5,075 nt of DNA from Tannerella sp. (GTDB taxonomy: Bacteria > Bacteroidota > Bacteroidia > Bacteroidales > Tannerellaceae), in NCBI GenBank assembly GCA_031268395.1, contig JAIRXI010000373.1, positions 1 through 5,075 on the forward strand. The letters are read 5' to 3'. The notes below the pieces were generated by a model. It saw nothing but the letters and a program-made list of their open reading frames with translations. It was not told where the DNA came from and did not search any database. Both the position numbers and the translations under genes were made by a program. This document shows positions 1-5,075 of this stretch, piece after piece. Position 1 is the first letter of the stretch. The number at the start of each line of letters is the position of its first letter.

Positions 1-517
1 AAATCAGCAGGTCGGCGCCGTTCAGCGCCATCAGCCGCGCAGCTTCGGGGTACCACTGATCCCAGCAAATCAGTATGCCCAGCCGCCCGGCCGAGGTCGA
101 AACCGGCGTGAATCCCAGATCGCCGGGCGTAAAGTAGAATTTTTCGTAATACGCCGGGTCATCGGGGATGTGCATCTTGCGGTATCTTCCCGCGATCTGC
201 CAGTCTTTTTCAAGCACGACAGCGGTATTGTGATACAGTCCCGGCGCACGTTTTTCAAACAGGGACAGCACCAGTACCACGCCCAGGGAGTTCGCCAGTG
301 CGCCGAACCGCTCCGTCGAAGGACCGGGAACCGGCTCGGCCAGGTCGAACTGCGCCGGATCTTCCGTCTGACAGAAATAAAGGCTGTTATGCAGTTCCGG
401 AAGAACAATCACCTGCGCCCCCTGCCGTGCGCAGGCGCGAATACGTTCTTCCAGTCCGGCGATGTTCGTCTCCCTGTCGGCGACGTTTCGCTGTTGAATC
501 AGTCCAGTTCTCATCAT
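1..517 (-). CDS. aguB: N-carbamoylputrescine amidase (nitrilase superfamily), partial: C-terminus beyond the left edge
   Basis: This cytoplasmic enzyme hydrolyses N-carbamoylputrescine to putrescine, CO2 and ammonia, the last step of the agmatine route to putrescine. The 172 visible residues hold the whole Glu-Lys-Cys triad of the carbon-nitrogen hydrolase fold: E41 in VLPELHNSLYF, K114 in RYRKMHIPDD and C151 in ILICWDQWYPEAARL. The stretch DDPAYYEKFYFTPGD followed by CWDQWYPEAARLMALNGAD is typical of AguB rather than of other nitrilases. The family is usually near 290 residues, so roughly 120 are missing past base 1; no internal stop is seen. Two ATGs stand in tandem (517-515 and 514-512) and I took the first. 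There is no Shine-Dalgarno motif; the A+T-rich element GATAAATATTTCA abuts the start. It lies 14 bases after the stop of aguA, its pathway partner, so the two are almost certainly co-transcribed. The call is strong from motifs and context; substrate specificity is inferred. Confidence 0.93.
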   Translation of the reverse strand, partial: MMRTGLIQQRNVADRETNIAGLEERIRACARQGAQVIVLPELHNSLYFCQTEDPAQFDLAEPVPGPSTERFGALANSLGVVLVLSLFEKRAPGLYHNTAVVLEKDWQIAGRYRKMHIPDDPAYYEKFYFTPGDLGFTPVSTSAGRLGILICWDQWYPEAARLMALNGADLLI

Positions 518-530
518 TGAAATATTTATC
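518..530 (-). repeat. A+T-rich element GATAAATATTTCA before aguB
   Basis: On the minus strand this 13-mer fills the gap between the aguA stop and the aguB ATG and directly abuts the start. It differs at one base from the element before aguA (1580-1592). Neither gene has a Shine-Dalgarno motif, so an A+T-rich, unstructured translation-initiation region is a reasonable inference. Confidence 0.45.
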
Positions 531-531
531 A

Positions 532-1569
532 TTAACCGTCAGTCCGGATTACGCCTTCCGGATATTGCATGGCCGCGCAATGCAGCGATCCGTGCTGCCG
601 GATCAGCGGCAGACAGTCGATACCGGCGATCTCCCTGTCTGGAAACGCCGTCTGGAGCGCTGCCCTGGCAAGGTCATCCTTTTCGCTCCGGTAACAGGGC
701 ATCAGTACGGCGTCATTAATGATCAGGAAATTGGCATACGTGGCCGGCAGGCGTTCGCCATTCTCTGTCACCCTGTCCGCCATCGGCAGCGGAATCAGCC
801 GGTAAGGCTGCCCTGCAAGCGTGCGGAAAGCCTTCAGCTCTTCCTCCATCGCCTGCAATTCGGAAAAATGACTGTCTTCCGCATCAGAACACTGCACATA
901 GGCAATCGTCTGCCCGTCGCAAAACCGCGCCAGCGTATCGACGTGGCTGTCCGTATCGTCGCCGGCCAGATGACCGTTTTCCAGCCAGAGGATACGTTCC
1001 AGTCCGAAAAAATCCTTGAGACAACGCGCTACCTGTTCCCGATTCAAGTATTCGTTGCGATTGGCGGAACCGAGACATTCGACGGTGGCCAGCAACGTCC
1101 CGCACCCGTCCGATTCGATGCTGCCGCCTTCCAGAACAAACGGTTGCATGTTGACAGTCCTCACCTCCTTCGCAAAGGTCCCGCTCCGGGACAGGCGGCG
1201 TGTAATCAGGTTGTCATGGCAGGCGGCGAACTTCATGCCCCATCCGTTGAAGACAAAGTCATATACCACCGGCACGCCGTCTTCAAAGACGCATATCCCT
1301 CCATGGTCGCGTGCCCAGGTGTCGTTTGTTTCCATCTCGCGAAAAATCAGCTGACGGTCGTCCGCCATCCCGCCTAATTGACGCCGTACCTCCGCCCCGT
1401 CCGGACAGACGATCAGCAGTTTCTCCCGTTTTATCACTTCTTTGGCCATTGCGACAAAGCAGGGAATCACTTCTTCCAGCATCGCTCCCCAGTCGGTGTC
1501 CCTGTGGGGCCACGTCAACTGCACGGCGCTTTGCGGATGCCATTCAGCCGGAAATACGATTTGCCTCAC
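532..1569 (-). CDS. aguA: Agmatine deiminase (agmatine iminohydrolase)
   Basis: This enzyme converts agmatine to N-carbamoylputrescine and ammonia in the cytoplasm, supplying AguB encoded just downstream. The 345-residue product has the usual length for the agmatine deiminase / porphyromonas-type peptidyl-arginine deiminase fold. Visible motifs are FPAEWHPQSAVQLTWPH (residues 6-22), ARDHG (86-90), LEGGSIE (146-152), GDDTDSHVDTLARF (203-216, with H209 and D211) and QHGSLHC (325-331), whose C331 is the expected catalytic cysteine. No signal peptide is present, which favours agmatine deiminase over the secreted Porphyromonas protein deiminase. The start is GTG: upstream in the same frame no ATG or TTG lies close before a TAA, and the N-terminus matches the family at once. 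It follows nadC by 27 bases. No Shine-Dalgarno motif is seen, but GATAAACATTTCA lies 10 bases before the start. Confidence 0.95.
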   Translation of the reverse strand: MRQIVFPAEWHPQSAVQLTWPHRDTDWGAMLEEVIPCFVAMAKEVIKREKLLIVCPDGAEVRRQLGGMADDRQLIFREMETNDTWARDHGGICVFEDGVPVVYDFVFNGWGMKFAACHDNLITRRLSRSGTFAKEVRTVNMQPFVLEGGSIESDGCGTLLATVECLGSANRNEYLNREQVARCLKDFFGLERILWLENGHLAGDDTDSHVDTLARFCDGQTIAYVQCSDAEDSHFSELQAMEEELKAFRTLAGQPYRLIPLPMADRVTENGERLPATYANFLIINDAVLMPCYRSEKDDLARAALQTAFPDREIAGIDCLPLIRQHGSLHCAAMQYPEGVIRTDG

Positions 1570-1579
1570 GGGTAATATC

Positions 1580-1592
1580 TGAAATGTTTATC
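1580..1592 (-). repeat. A+T-rich element GATAAACATTTCA before aguA
   Basis: This is the second copy of the 13-mer, in the 27-base gap between nadC and aguA, ending 10 bases before the GTG start. Twelve of 13 bases match the copy before aguB. A role in translation of the agu pair is inferred only from position and similarity. Confidence 0.45.
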
Positions 1593-1596
1593 CGGG

Positions 1597-2448
1597 TTAC
1601 TGGACTGCTTTCAGGCTCATGTCGAGGCTTTTCACCGAATGAGTAAGGGCGCCGGCGGAAATGTAGTCCACGCCGCAGTCGGCGTAGTTGCGAAGTGTGT
1701 CGAAGGTGATACCGCCCGACGATTCGATTTCGCAACGTCCGGCAATGCGGCGGACGGCCTCGCACGTATCGGCGATATTGAAGTTGTCCAACATGATCCG
1801 GTCGATGCCGCCGGTACGCAAAACTTCGTCCAGTTCATCGAAATTACGCACTTCAATTTCGATTTTCAGGCCTTTTCCTTTTTCCTTCAGATAGCTCCGG
1901 GCACGGGTAATGGCCTGTTCGATGCCGCCGGCAAAATCCACGTGATTATCTTTCAGGAGGATCATGTCAAACAGTCCGATGCGGTGATTCCCACCCCCGC
2001 CGATGCGCACGGCTTCTTTCTCCATGATACGCATGCCGGGCGTGGTTTTGCGCGTGTCGAGCACTTGGGTATGCGTACCTTCGAGTTGCTTTGCATAGCG
2101 GTGCGCCGTCGTGGCGATCCCGCTCATGCGCTGCATCGTGTTCAGCACCAGCCGCTCGGTTTGTAACAGCGACTGTACACGCCCTTCGACCGTAAAGGCG
2201 ATGTCGCCTGCCTTGACCTCCGTCCCGTCGGGGAGGAAAATGGCCATTTGCAGTTCCGGATCGAAATATCGGACAATCCGCTGTGCCATGTCTACGCCGG
2301 CCAGTATGCCGTCTTCCTTAACGAGCAGCCGGTTTTTCCCCCTTGCCGACGGGGGGATACAGCTAAGCGTCGTATGGTCACCGTCGCCGATGTCTTCGGC
2401 GAATGCGAGACGGATGAGTTCGTCAGTCAGTTGTTCGGGTGTATTCAT
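1597..2448 (-). CDS. nadC: Nicotinate-nucleotide pyrophosphorylase (quinolinate phosphoribosyltransferase, carboxylating)
   Basis: NadC joins quinolinate and PRPP to give nicotinate mononucleotide, CO2 and pyrophosphate in de novo NAD synthesis. The 283-residue product is full length. Family motifs in order: EDIGDGDHTT (18-27), TERLVLNTMQRMSGIAT (97-113), DTRKTTPGMR (131-140), KEAVRIGGGGNHRIGLFDMI (144-163) then KDNH (166-169), EIEVRN (197-202), IMLDNF (218-223), ESSGGI (242-247) and GVDYISAGALTHS (259-271). Likely substrate-binding residues are R99, R132, K133, H155, R156, K166, E198 and D221. I chose the ATG at 2448-2446: the motif-bearing N-terminus begins there and it overlaps the previous stop as ATGA, which suggests translational coupling. 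The frame is open further upstream, but that stretch only shadows the DUF4783 gene. No nadA or nadB is in the window. Confidence 0.97.
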   Translation of the reverse strand: MNTPEQLTDELIRLAFAEDIGDGDHTTLSCIPPSARGKNRLLVKEDGILAGVDMAQRIVRYFDPELQMAIFLPDGTEVKAGDIAFTVEGRVQSLLQTERLVLNTMQRMSGIATTAHRYAKQLEGTHTQVLDTRKTTPGMRIMEKEAVRIGGGGNHRIGLFDMILLKDNHVDFAGGIEQAITRARSYLKEKGKGLKIEIEVRNFDELDEVLRTGGIDRIMLDNFNIADTCEAVRRIAGRCEIESSGGITFDTLRNYADCGVDYISAGALTHSVKSLDMSLKAVQ

Positions 2449-2816
2449 TCGATGCGGATGGATTGGATGATGACTTTGTCTGCCCTTGTCTGATAGGTGA
2501 TGTTCACACGAAAATCCCCTTTTTCGGTTGTCAGCTTGCCTACGATAAAGCCGGACTCTTTTTTGTCGGCATGGTGTGCCACCGTGAATCCGGAGACTTT
2601 GCCCGCTTCGAAAAAGCGGGTTAGCAGGTCGACGGCTTCCTGACCGTTTACTTTGCGGGCGGCTTCGGGCAAAGCCATATCCACTTCGGTATCCATGCAG
2701 GTGGCCAGCAAGGCGGCATTGCCGGATTTGAAGGCGTCGGCTATTGCTTGAATATCGGCGGCCTGTATACTCAAAACAGAGAGTATGAATGCGAACGTAA
2801 ATACCATTTTTTTCAT
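2445..2816 (-). CDS. Small secreted DUF4783 family protein, function unknown
   Basis: The product is 123 residues long. Residues 1-19 look like a classical Sec signal peptide (MKK, a hydrophobic core, then SIQA before AD), so the mature protein of about 104 residues should be periplasmic or secreted. The body has the look of an NTF2-like/SnoaL-like cone: an early helix (ADIQAIADAFKSGN), a central acidic helix (GQEAVDLLTRFFEAGK) and C-terminal strands ending RADKVIIQSIRIE. This matches the DUF4783 family found beside nadC and rlmH in Bacteroidales; no biochemical role is known to me and no catalytic residues can be named. I chose the ATG at 2816 because it gives the signal peptide and has a Shine-Dalgarno-like GGAAAGGAAG ending 8 bases upstream. 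An in-frame ATG at 2873 would add 19 residues with no signal-like character and would lie upstream of the putative promoter box. It is first in the unit, and its stop overlaps the nadC start. Confidence 0.85.
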   Translation of the reverse strand: MKKMVFTFAFILSVLSIQAADIQAIADAFKSGNAALLATCMDTEVDMALPEAARKVNGQEAVDLLTRFFEAGKVSGFTVAHHADKKESGFIVGKLTTEKGDFRVNITYQTRADKVIIQSIRIE

Positions 2817-2825
2817 CGCTGTTTC

Positions 2826-2835
2826 TTCCTTTCCT
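2826..2835 (-). promoter_or_regulatory. Shine-Dalgarno-like site of the DUF4783 gene
   Basis: The minus strand reads GGAAAGGAAG here, ending 8 bases before the ATG at 2816. It is the only clear purine-rich ribosome site in the minus-strand unit and helps fix the start at 2816 rather than the in-frame ATG at 2873. Confidence 0.55.
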
Positions 2836-2850
2836 ATTTGATAATAAGGA

Positions 2851-2885
2851 CAAAGATATACGTTTTTCGGCAATCTGATGGCAAA
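2851..2885 (-). promoter_or_regulatory. Putative Bacteroidota-type promoter of the DUF4783-nadC-aguA-aguB unit
   Basis: On the minus strand TATCTTTG (2858-2851) matches the Bacteroidota -7 consensus TAnnTTTG exactly. A TTTG (2885-2882) lies 23 bases upstream as a candidate -33 box, a little farther than usual. Transcription would start near 2845 and give a leader of about 30 bases that includes the Shine-Dalgarno-like site. It is the only such match I found ahead of the four-gene unit. Inferred from consensus only. Confidence 0.5.
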
Positions 2886-2894
2886 ACGAAAAAC
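2862..2894. repeat. Inverted repeat GTTTTTCG / CGAAAAAC between the divergent promoters
   Basis: GTTTTTCG (2862-2869) and its exact reverse complement CGAAAAAC (2887-2894) are separated by 17 bases. Each arm sits just upstream of one of the two divergent -7 boxes: 3 bases from the minus-strand box and 6 bases from the plus-strand box. It could be an operator, an upstream promoter element used twice, or chance in A/T-rich DNA. Confidence 0.5.
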
Positions 2895-2900
2895 ATAATG

Positions 2901-2908
2901 TATATTTG
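2901..2908 (+). promoter_or_regulatory. Putative -7 promoter element of rlmH
   Basis: TATATTTG fits the Bacteroidota -7 consensus TAnnTTTG exactly and lies 24 bases before the rlmH ATG, so the leader would be short. No TTTG is seen at the expected -33 distance; the region around 2877-2880 reads GATG. Recognition would therefore rest on the -7 box or on an activator. It faces away from the box at 2851-2858. Confidence 0.45.
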
Positions 2909-2932
2909 TGCTGTTTTTTCGTGAAATGGAAG

Positions 2933-3406
2933 ATGAAGATAGCGCTGTTGATGACAGGGAAAACGGATGCGTCCTACTGGAAGGATGCGCTGCAGGAATA
3001 CCGGAAACGGCTGGAACATTATGTTCCGTTCGAGGTAGAAGTGATTCCCGGCGTGAAACATGTGAAAAACGGTTCGGAAACGCAGCAGAAGGAACGGGAA
3101 GGCGAATTGATTTTAAATGCGCTGCAAACGGGTGATGTCTGTGTATTGCTGGACGAAAAAGGAACGGAATATACGTCGGTACAGTTTGCCATGTATCTGG
3201 AAAGGAAAATGCACATGGCTGCGAAACGGCTGGTGTTCGTGATCGGCGGGCCTTACGGATTCAGCGAGGCGGTCTACCGGATAGCATCGGAGCGGATTTC
3301 GCTGAGCAGAATGACGTTTTCGCATCAGATGATCCGCCCAGTGTTTGCCGAACAGCTTTACCGGGCGATGACGATCCTGCGAAACGAACCGTATCATCAC
3401 CTATAG
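2933..3406 (+). CDS. rlmH: 23S rRNA (pseudouridine-1915-N3)-methyltransferase
   Basis: RlmH is a SPOUT-class, S-adenosylmethionine-dependent enzyme that methylates N3 of pseudouridine 1915 in helix 69 of 23S rRNA, acting on assembled ribosomes. The 157-residue product matches the family length of about 155-159. Diagnostic parts are LLDEKGTEYTSVQFAMYLE (72-90), the SAM-binding knot loop FVIGGPYGFSE (102-112), LSRMTFSHQMIRPVFAEQLY (124-143) and the C-terminal NEPYHHL (151-157), where family members usually end in PYHR or PYHH. I chose the ATG at 2933 because MKIALLMTGKT is the usual N-terminus; an in-frame ATG at 2906 would add nine residues and lies inside the putative promoter box. No good Shine-Dalgarno site is seen. 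It is transcribed divergently from the DUF4783-nadC unit, and the S41 peptidase gene follows after 24 bases. Confidence 0.96.
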   Translation: MKIALLMTGKTDASYWKDALQEYRKRLEHYVPFEVEVIPGVKHVKNGSETQQKEREGELILNALQTGDVCVLLDEKGTEYTSVQFAMYLERKMHMAAKRLVFVIGGPYGFSEAVYRIASERISLSRMTFSHQMIRPVFAEQLYRAMTILRNEPYHHL

Positions 3407-3430
3407 TAGAACATATAATTTAAGAAAGTT

Positions 3431-4828
3431 ATGAGGACAAACTGTCGGAAACTGTTGTTGCTGTTGTGCAGCGGATGGTGGCTCGCTGCACTCTTGTCAT
3501 GCAGCGAAGAGAGAATTATTATCATATATGCACCGGAAATGGATGCGGGGGAGACGGTTTCGACTACTGTGCAAAAAGTCAACCAGTTCATTGCAGAATA
3601 TGTAGAAGAACTTTACTTGTGGACTTCATCTGTCGACTGGACGAAGGTCAAACCTGCAGATGAGCCTGATTCATTTGATTTTTTCGATAAACTGGTTTAC
3701 TCCGCCGATAGATGGTCCATGCTGACAGACGATTTGCACGGATTGTCGAATGAATTTGAAGGCGTGTCCACCACATTCGGGCATATCCTGATATTCGGCC
3801 GTTTTTCCGATTCGAATCATCTGTTTGCCATTGTGCTGTATGTCTATCCGGATACGCCGGCGGAGGAAGCCGGCGTGAAACGGGGAGATATTTTCCTCAC
3901 GATCAACGGAGATAACATTACGGAGGAGAATTACGGAGATCTGTATTATGCGTCGTCGCTGGTCGTGGGACGAGGTATCCTGACCGATGAGGGAATTGCT
4001 CCTGACGACCGGACGTTTTCCATGAAAGCCGAAACCCTGTACGAAAACCCGATTGTGAAAGATACGGTGATCGTGAAAGGCGCGCACAAAATCGGATACC
4101 TCTGTTATACGGATTATACGATGGCGTCGGAAAACGCGCTGATAGCGCTTTTCTCCGGATACAAATCGCAAGGGGTTACGGATGTGGTGCTTGACCTGCG
4201 ATACAACGGCGGCGGGTTCGCACGGACTTCCGTGCTGTTGAGCAGCATTCTTGCGCCGGAGGCGGTGGTAAAAAGGAAAGATGTATTCTTGACTCAGGTA
4301 AGGAATGATGCCTGGATGGCCTATCTGAAAGAGGAAAAGATGGATGTCAACGACTATTTCACGGATACGCTTTCGGTGAATATGGATTTAAAGCGGATAT
4401 TTGTCCTGACGACTGAAAATACAGCCTCCGCCTCCGAATCGACCCTCGTCGGGCTGGATCCATATATGGACGTAGTCCGGATCGGCACTGCGACGCATGG
4501 AAAATATTACGGCGGCGGACTGTTTTCGGACGAAGAAAACAGGGATATCGCTAACTGGGGCATGTACCTGATGATATATCGCTTCGACAATCAGAACGGT
4601 ATCACTGCATCTGCAGGCGGATTAACGCCGGATATCGAAGTGGAGGAAGATTATTTTCCATTGTATCCCTTCGGCGACGAACGTGATCCACTGCTGGGCG
4701 CGGCGCTGGAAGTGATTACGGGACAGCCGGCCCGGACTCGTTCAGACAAGTTGCCGCATCCGTATACGGTCTTGCAGACGGAGCGTCGCGGCGCGCTGGT
4801 CGGAAAAATGATTCAACAAAATCAATGA
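3431..4828 (+). CDS. S41-family (C-terminal processing type) serine peptidase, predicted outer-membrane lipoprotein
   Basis: The 465-residue product starts with a lipoprotein signal: basic MRTNCRK, a hydrophobic core, then the lipobox LLSC with C24 as the predicted lipidated cysteine. The next residues, Ser-Glu-Glu, resemble the Bacteroidota lipoprotein export signal, so surface exposure is likely. A helical region (about 45-100, VNQFIAEYVEELYLW) resembles the N-terminal domain of Bacteroidota S41 proteins. A PDZ-like domain (about 105-205) contains DTPAEEAGVKRGDIFLTING. The protease core has DLRYNGGG (255-262), ENTASASE (329-336) and THGKYYGGG (355-363). S333 and K358 form the likely Ser-Lys dyad; their 25-residue spacing equals that of S430 and K455 in E. 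coli Prc. No key residue is missing. It lies 24 bases after rlmH with no terminator between, so read-through is likely, although the jobs look unrelated. A weak purine run (AAGAAAG) precedes the ATG. The substrate cannot be named. Confidence 0.93.
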   Translation: MRTNCRKLLLLLCSGWWLAALLSCSEERIIIIYAPEMDAGETVSTTVQKVNQFIAEYVEELYLWTSSVDWTKVKPADEPDSFDFFDKLVYSADRWSMLTDDLHGLSNEFEGVSTTFGHILIFGRFSDSNHLFAIVLYVYPDTPAEEAGVKRGDIFLTINGDNITEENYGDLYYASSLVVGRGILTDEGIAPDDRTFSMKAETLYENPIVKDTVIVKGAHKIGYLCYTDYTMASENALIALFSGYKSQGVTDVVLDLRYNGGGFARTSVLLSSILAPEAVVKRKDVFLTQVRNDAWMAYLKEEKMDVNDYFTDTLSVNMDLKRIFVLTTENTASASESTLVGLDPYMDVVRIGTATHGKYYGGGLFSDEENRDIANWGMYLMIYRFDNQNGITASAGGLTPDIEVEEDYFPLYPFGDERDPLLGAALEVITGQPARTRSDKLPHPYTVLQTERRGALVGKMIQQNQ

Positions 4829-4976
4829 CAACGACAGGTGCAAAATCACAAAAAGTTTCTCAAATAATCACTCCTTTTGCAGGAATTTCTTTTGTTCACG
4901 AAGTATAAAGTAAAAAAGAAAATGAAGCAACAGGGGGAATCACCGGAAAGTCAGGTAATATACTACACACGGCTAT

Positions 4977-5011
4977 AAATTGAGTTATCATACAATTGAA
5001 AATTGAGTGAT
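4977..5011. repeat. Direct repeat AAATTGAGTTAT / AAATTGAGTGAT
   Basis: Two 12-base copies (4977-4988 and 5000-5011) match at 11 positions and start 23 bases apart, about two helical turns. They interlock with the 29-base palindrome: the second copy makes up most of its right arm and the first overlaps the start of its left arm. Confidence 0.5.
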
Positions 5012-5013
5012 AA
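4985..5013. repeat. 29-base imperfect palindrome (hairpin or operator)
   Basis: The left arm TTATCATACAATT (4985-4997) and right arm AATTGAGTGATAA (5001-5013) are reverse complements at 11 of 13 positions, around the loop GAA. As RNA one of the two mismatches becomes a U-G wobble and the other is A-A. It lacks a G+C-rich stem and an immediate U-tract, so it is a poor intrinsic terminator. The symmetry fits a protein-binding operator at least as well. Confidence 0.55.
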
Positions 5014-5075
5014 ATGTGTATCCAATTCCCTTTTGTTTTCTTTATTTTTAGTTTTCATCAGAGAACGGTTTATTG

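Larger units (their letters stand above)
4829..5075. other. A+T-rich intergenic region with no convincing gene
   Basis: The 247 bases after the S41 stop contain no recognisable gene, RNA or strong terminator. Only very short or edge-cut reading frames occur (plus 4922-4978, 18 residues; plus 5014 to the edge; minus 5058-4963, 31 residues), and none resembles a family I know. The notable structure is the palindrome and direct repeat at 4977-5013. No exact TAnnTTTG box is visible on either strand. Confidence 0.6.

Noticed and set aside
298..1377. A 359-codon open frame on the plus strand opposite aguA and the start of aguB
   Set aside because: It lies antisense to two genes with complete family motifs, and its translation has no recognisable domain and is arginine- and proline-rich, as shadow frames of G+C-rich genes are.
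532..1569. Peptidyl-arginine deiminase (Porphyromonas virulence type) as the identity of the agmatine deiminase gene
   Set aside because: The protein has no signal peptide or extra C-terminal domains, has the length of agmatine deiminase, and is adjacent to aguB.
1639..2166. A 175-codon plus-strand frame opposite nadC
   Set aside because: It is antisense to a full-length, motif-complete nadC and shows no family features of its own.
2449..2853. A 135-residue N-terminal extension of nadC
   Set aside because: The extension merely overlaps the DUF4783 gene in another frame; NadC homology begins at the ATG at 2448 and the DUF4783 frame has a signal peptide and a ribosome site.
3671..4171. A 166-codon minus-strand frame inside the S41 peptidase gene
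   Set aside because: It is a shadow of the PDZ and core region of the peptidase, with no domain signature and no plausible promoter or ribosome site.
4839..4881. Inverted repeat TGCAAAA / TTTTGCA as a terminator of the S41 gene
   Set aside because: The arms are only 7 bases and A/T-rich, with a 29-base loop and no U-tract right after the right arm, so a functional intrinsic terminator is not supported.

Overview
The window fits the chromosome of a member of the Bacteroidales (phylum Bacteroidota). Three things point there. The set DUF4783 protein / nadC / rlmH is familiar from that group. The promoter-like boxes follow the Bacteroidota form TAnnTTTG rather than TATAAT. The S41 peptidase has a lipoprotein signal followed by Ser-Glu-Glu, which looks like the surface-export signal of this phylum. 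The coding DNA has moderate G+C and the spacers are clearly A+T-rich. I see no mobile element, CRISPR array, rRNA or tRNA.

Layout: about half the window (1-2816) is a compact four-gene unit read on the minus strand. In transcription order it holds a small secreted DUF4783 protein (2816-2445), nadC (2448-1597), the agmatine deiminase gene aguA (1569-532, GTG start) and the N-carbamoylputrescine amidase gene aguB (517 to the left edge, cut off after 172 residues). Spacings are a 4-base ATGA overlap, 27 bases and 14 bases, so one polycistronic message is likely. A 116-base divergent spacer (2817-2932) carries a promoter-like box for each direction and a matching inverted repeat. To its right, on the plus strand, are rlmH (2933-3406) and, 24 bases later, an S41-family lipoprotein peptidase (3431-4828). 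The last 247 bases (4829-5075) hold no convincing gene but contain a 29-base imperfect palindrome interlocked with a 12-base direct repeat.

Function: AguA and AguB are consecutive enzymes. Agmatine goes to N-carbamoylputrescine plus ammonia, then to putrescine plus CO2 plus ammonia, so the pair feeds putrescine and spermidine synthesis by the arginine-decarboxylase route. NadC makes nicotinate mononucleotide from quinolinate in de novo NAD synthesis. The link between NAD synthesis and polyamine synthesis here is only positional. RlmH methylates pseudouridine 1915 of 23S rRNA. The S41 protein is probably an outer-membrane, possibly surface-exposed, serine protease of unknown substrate.

I found no clearly undescribed system. 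The items most worth a second look are a near-identical 13-base A+T-rich element before both aguA and aguB, the symmetric divergent promoter region, the predicted surface-exported protease, and the palindrome/direct-repeat cluster near the right edge.
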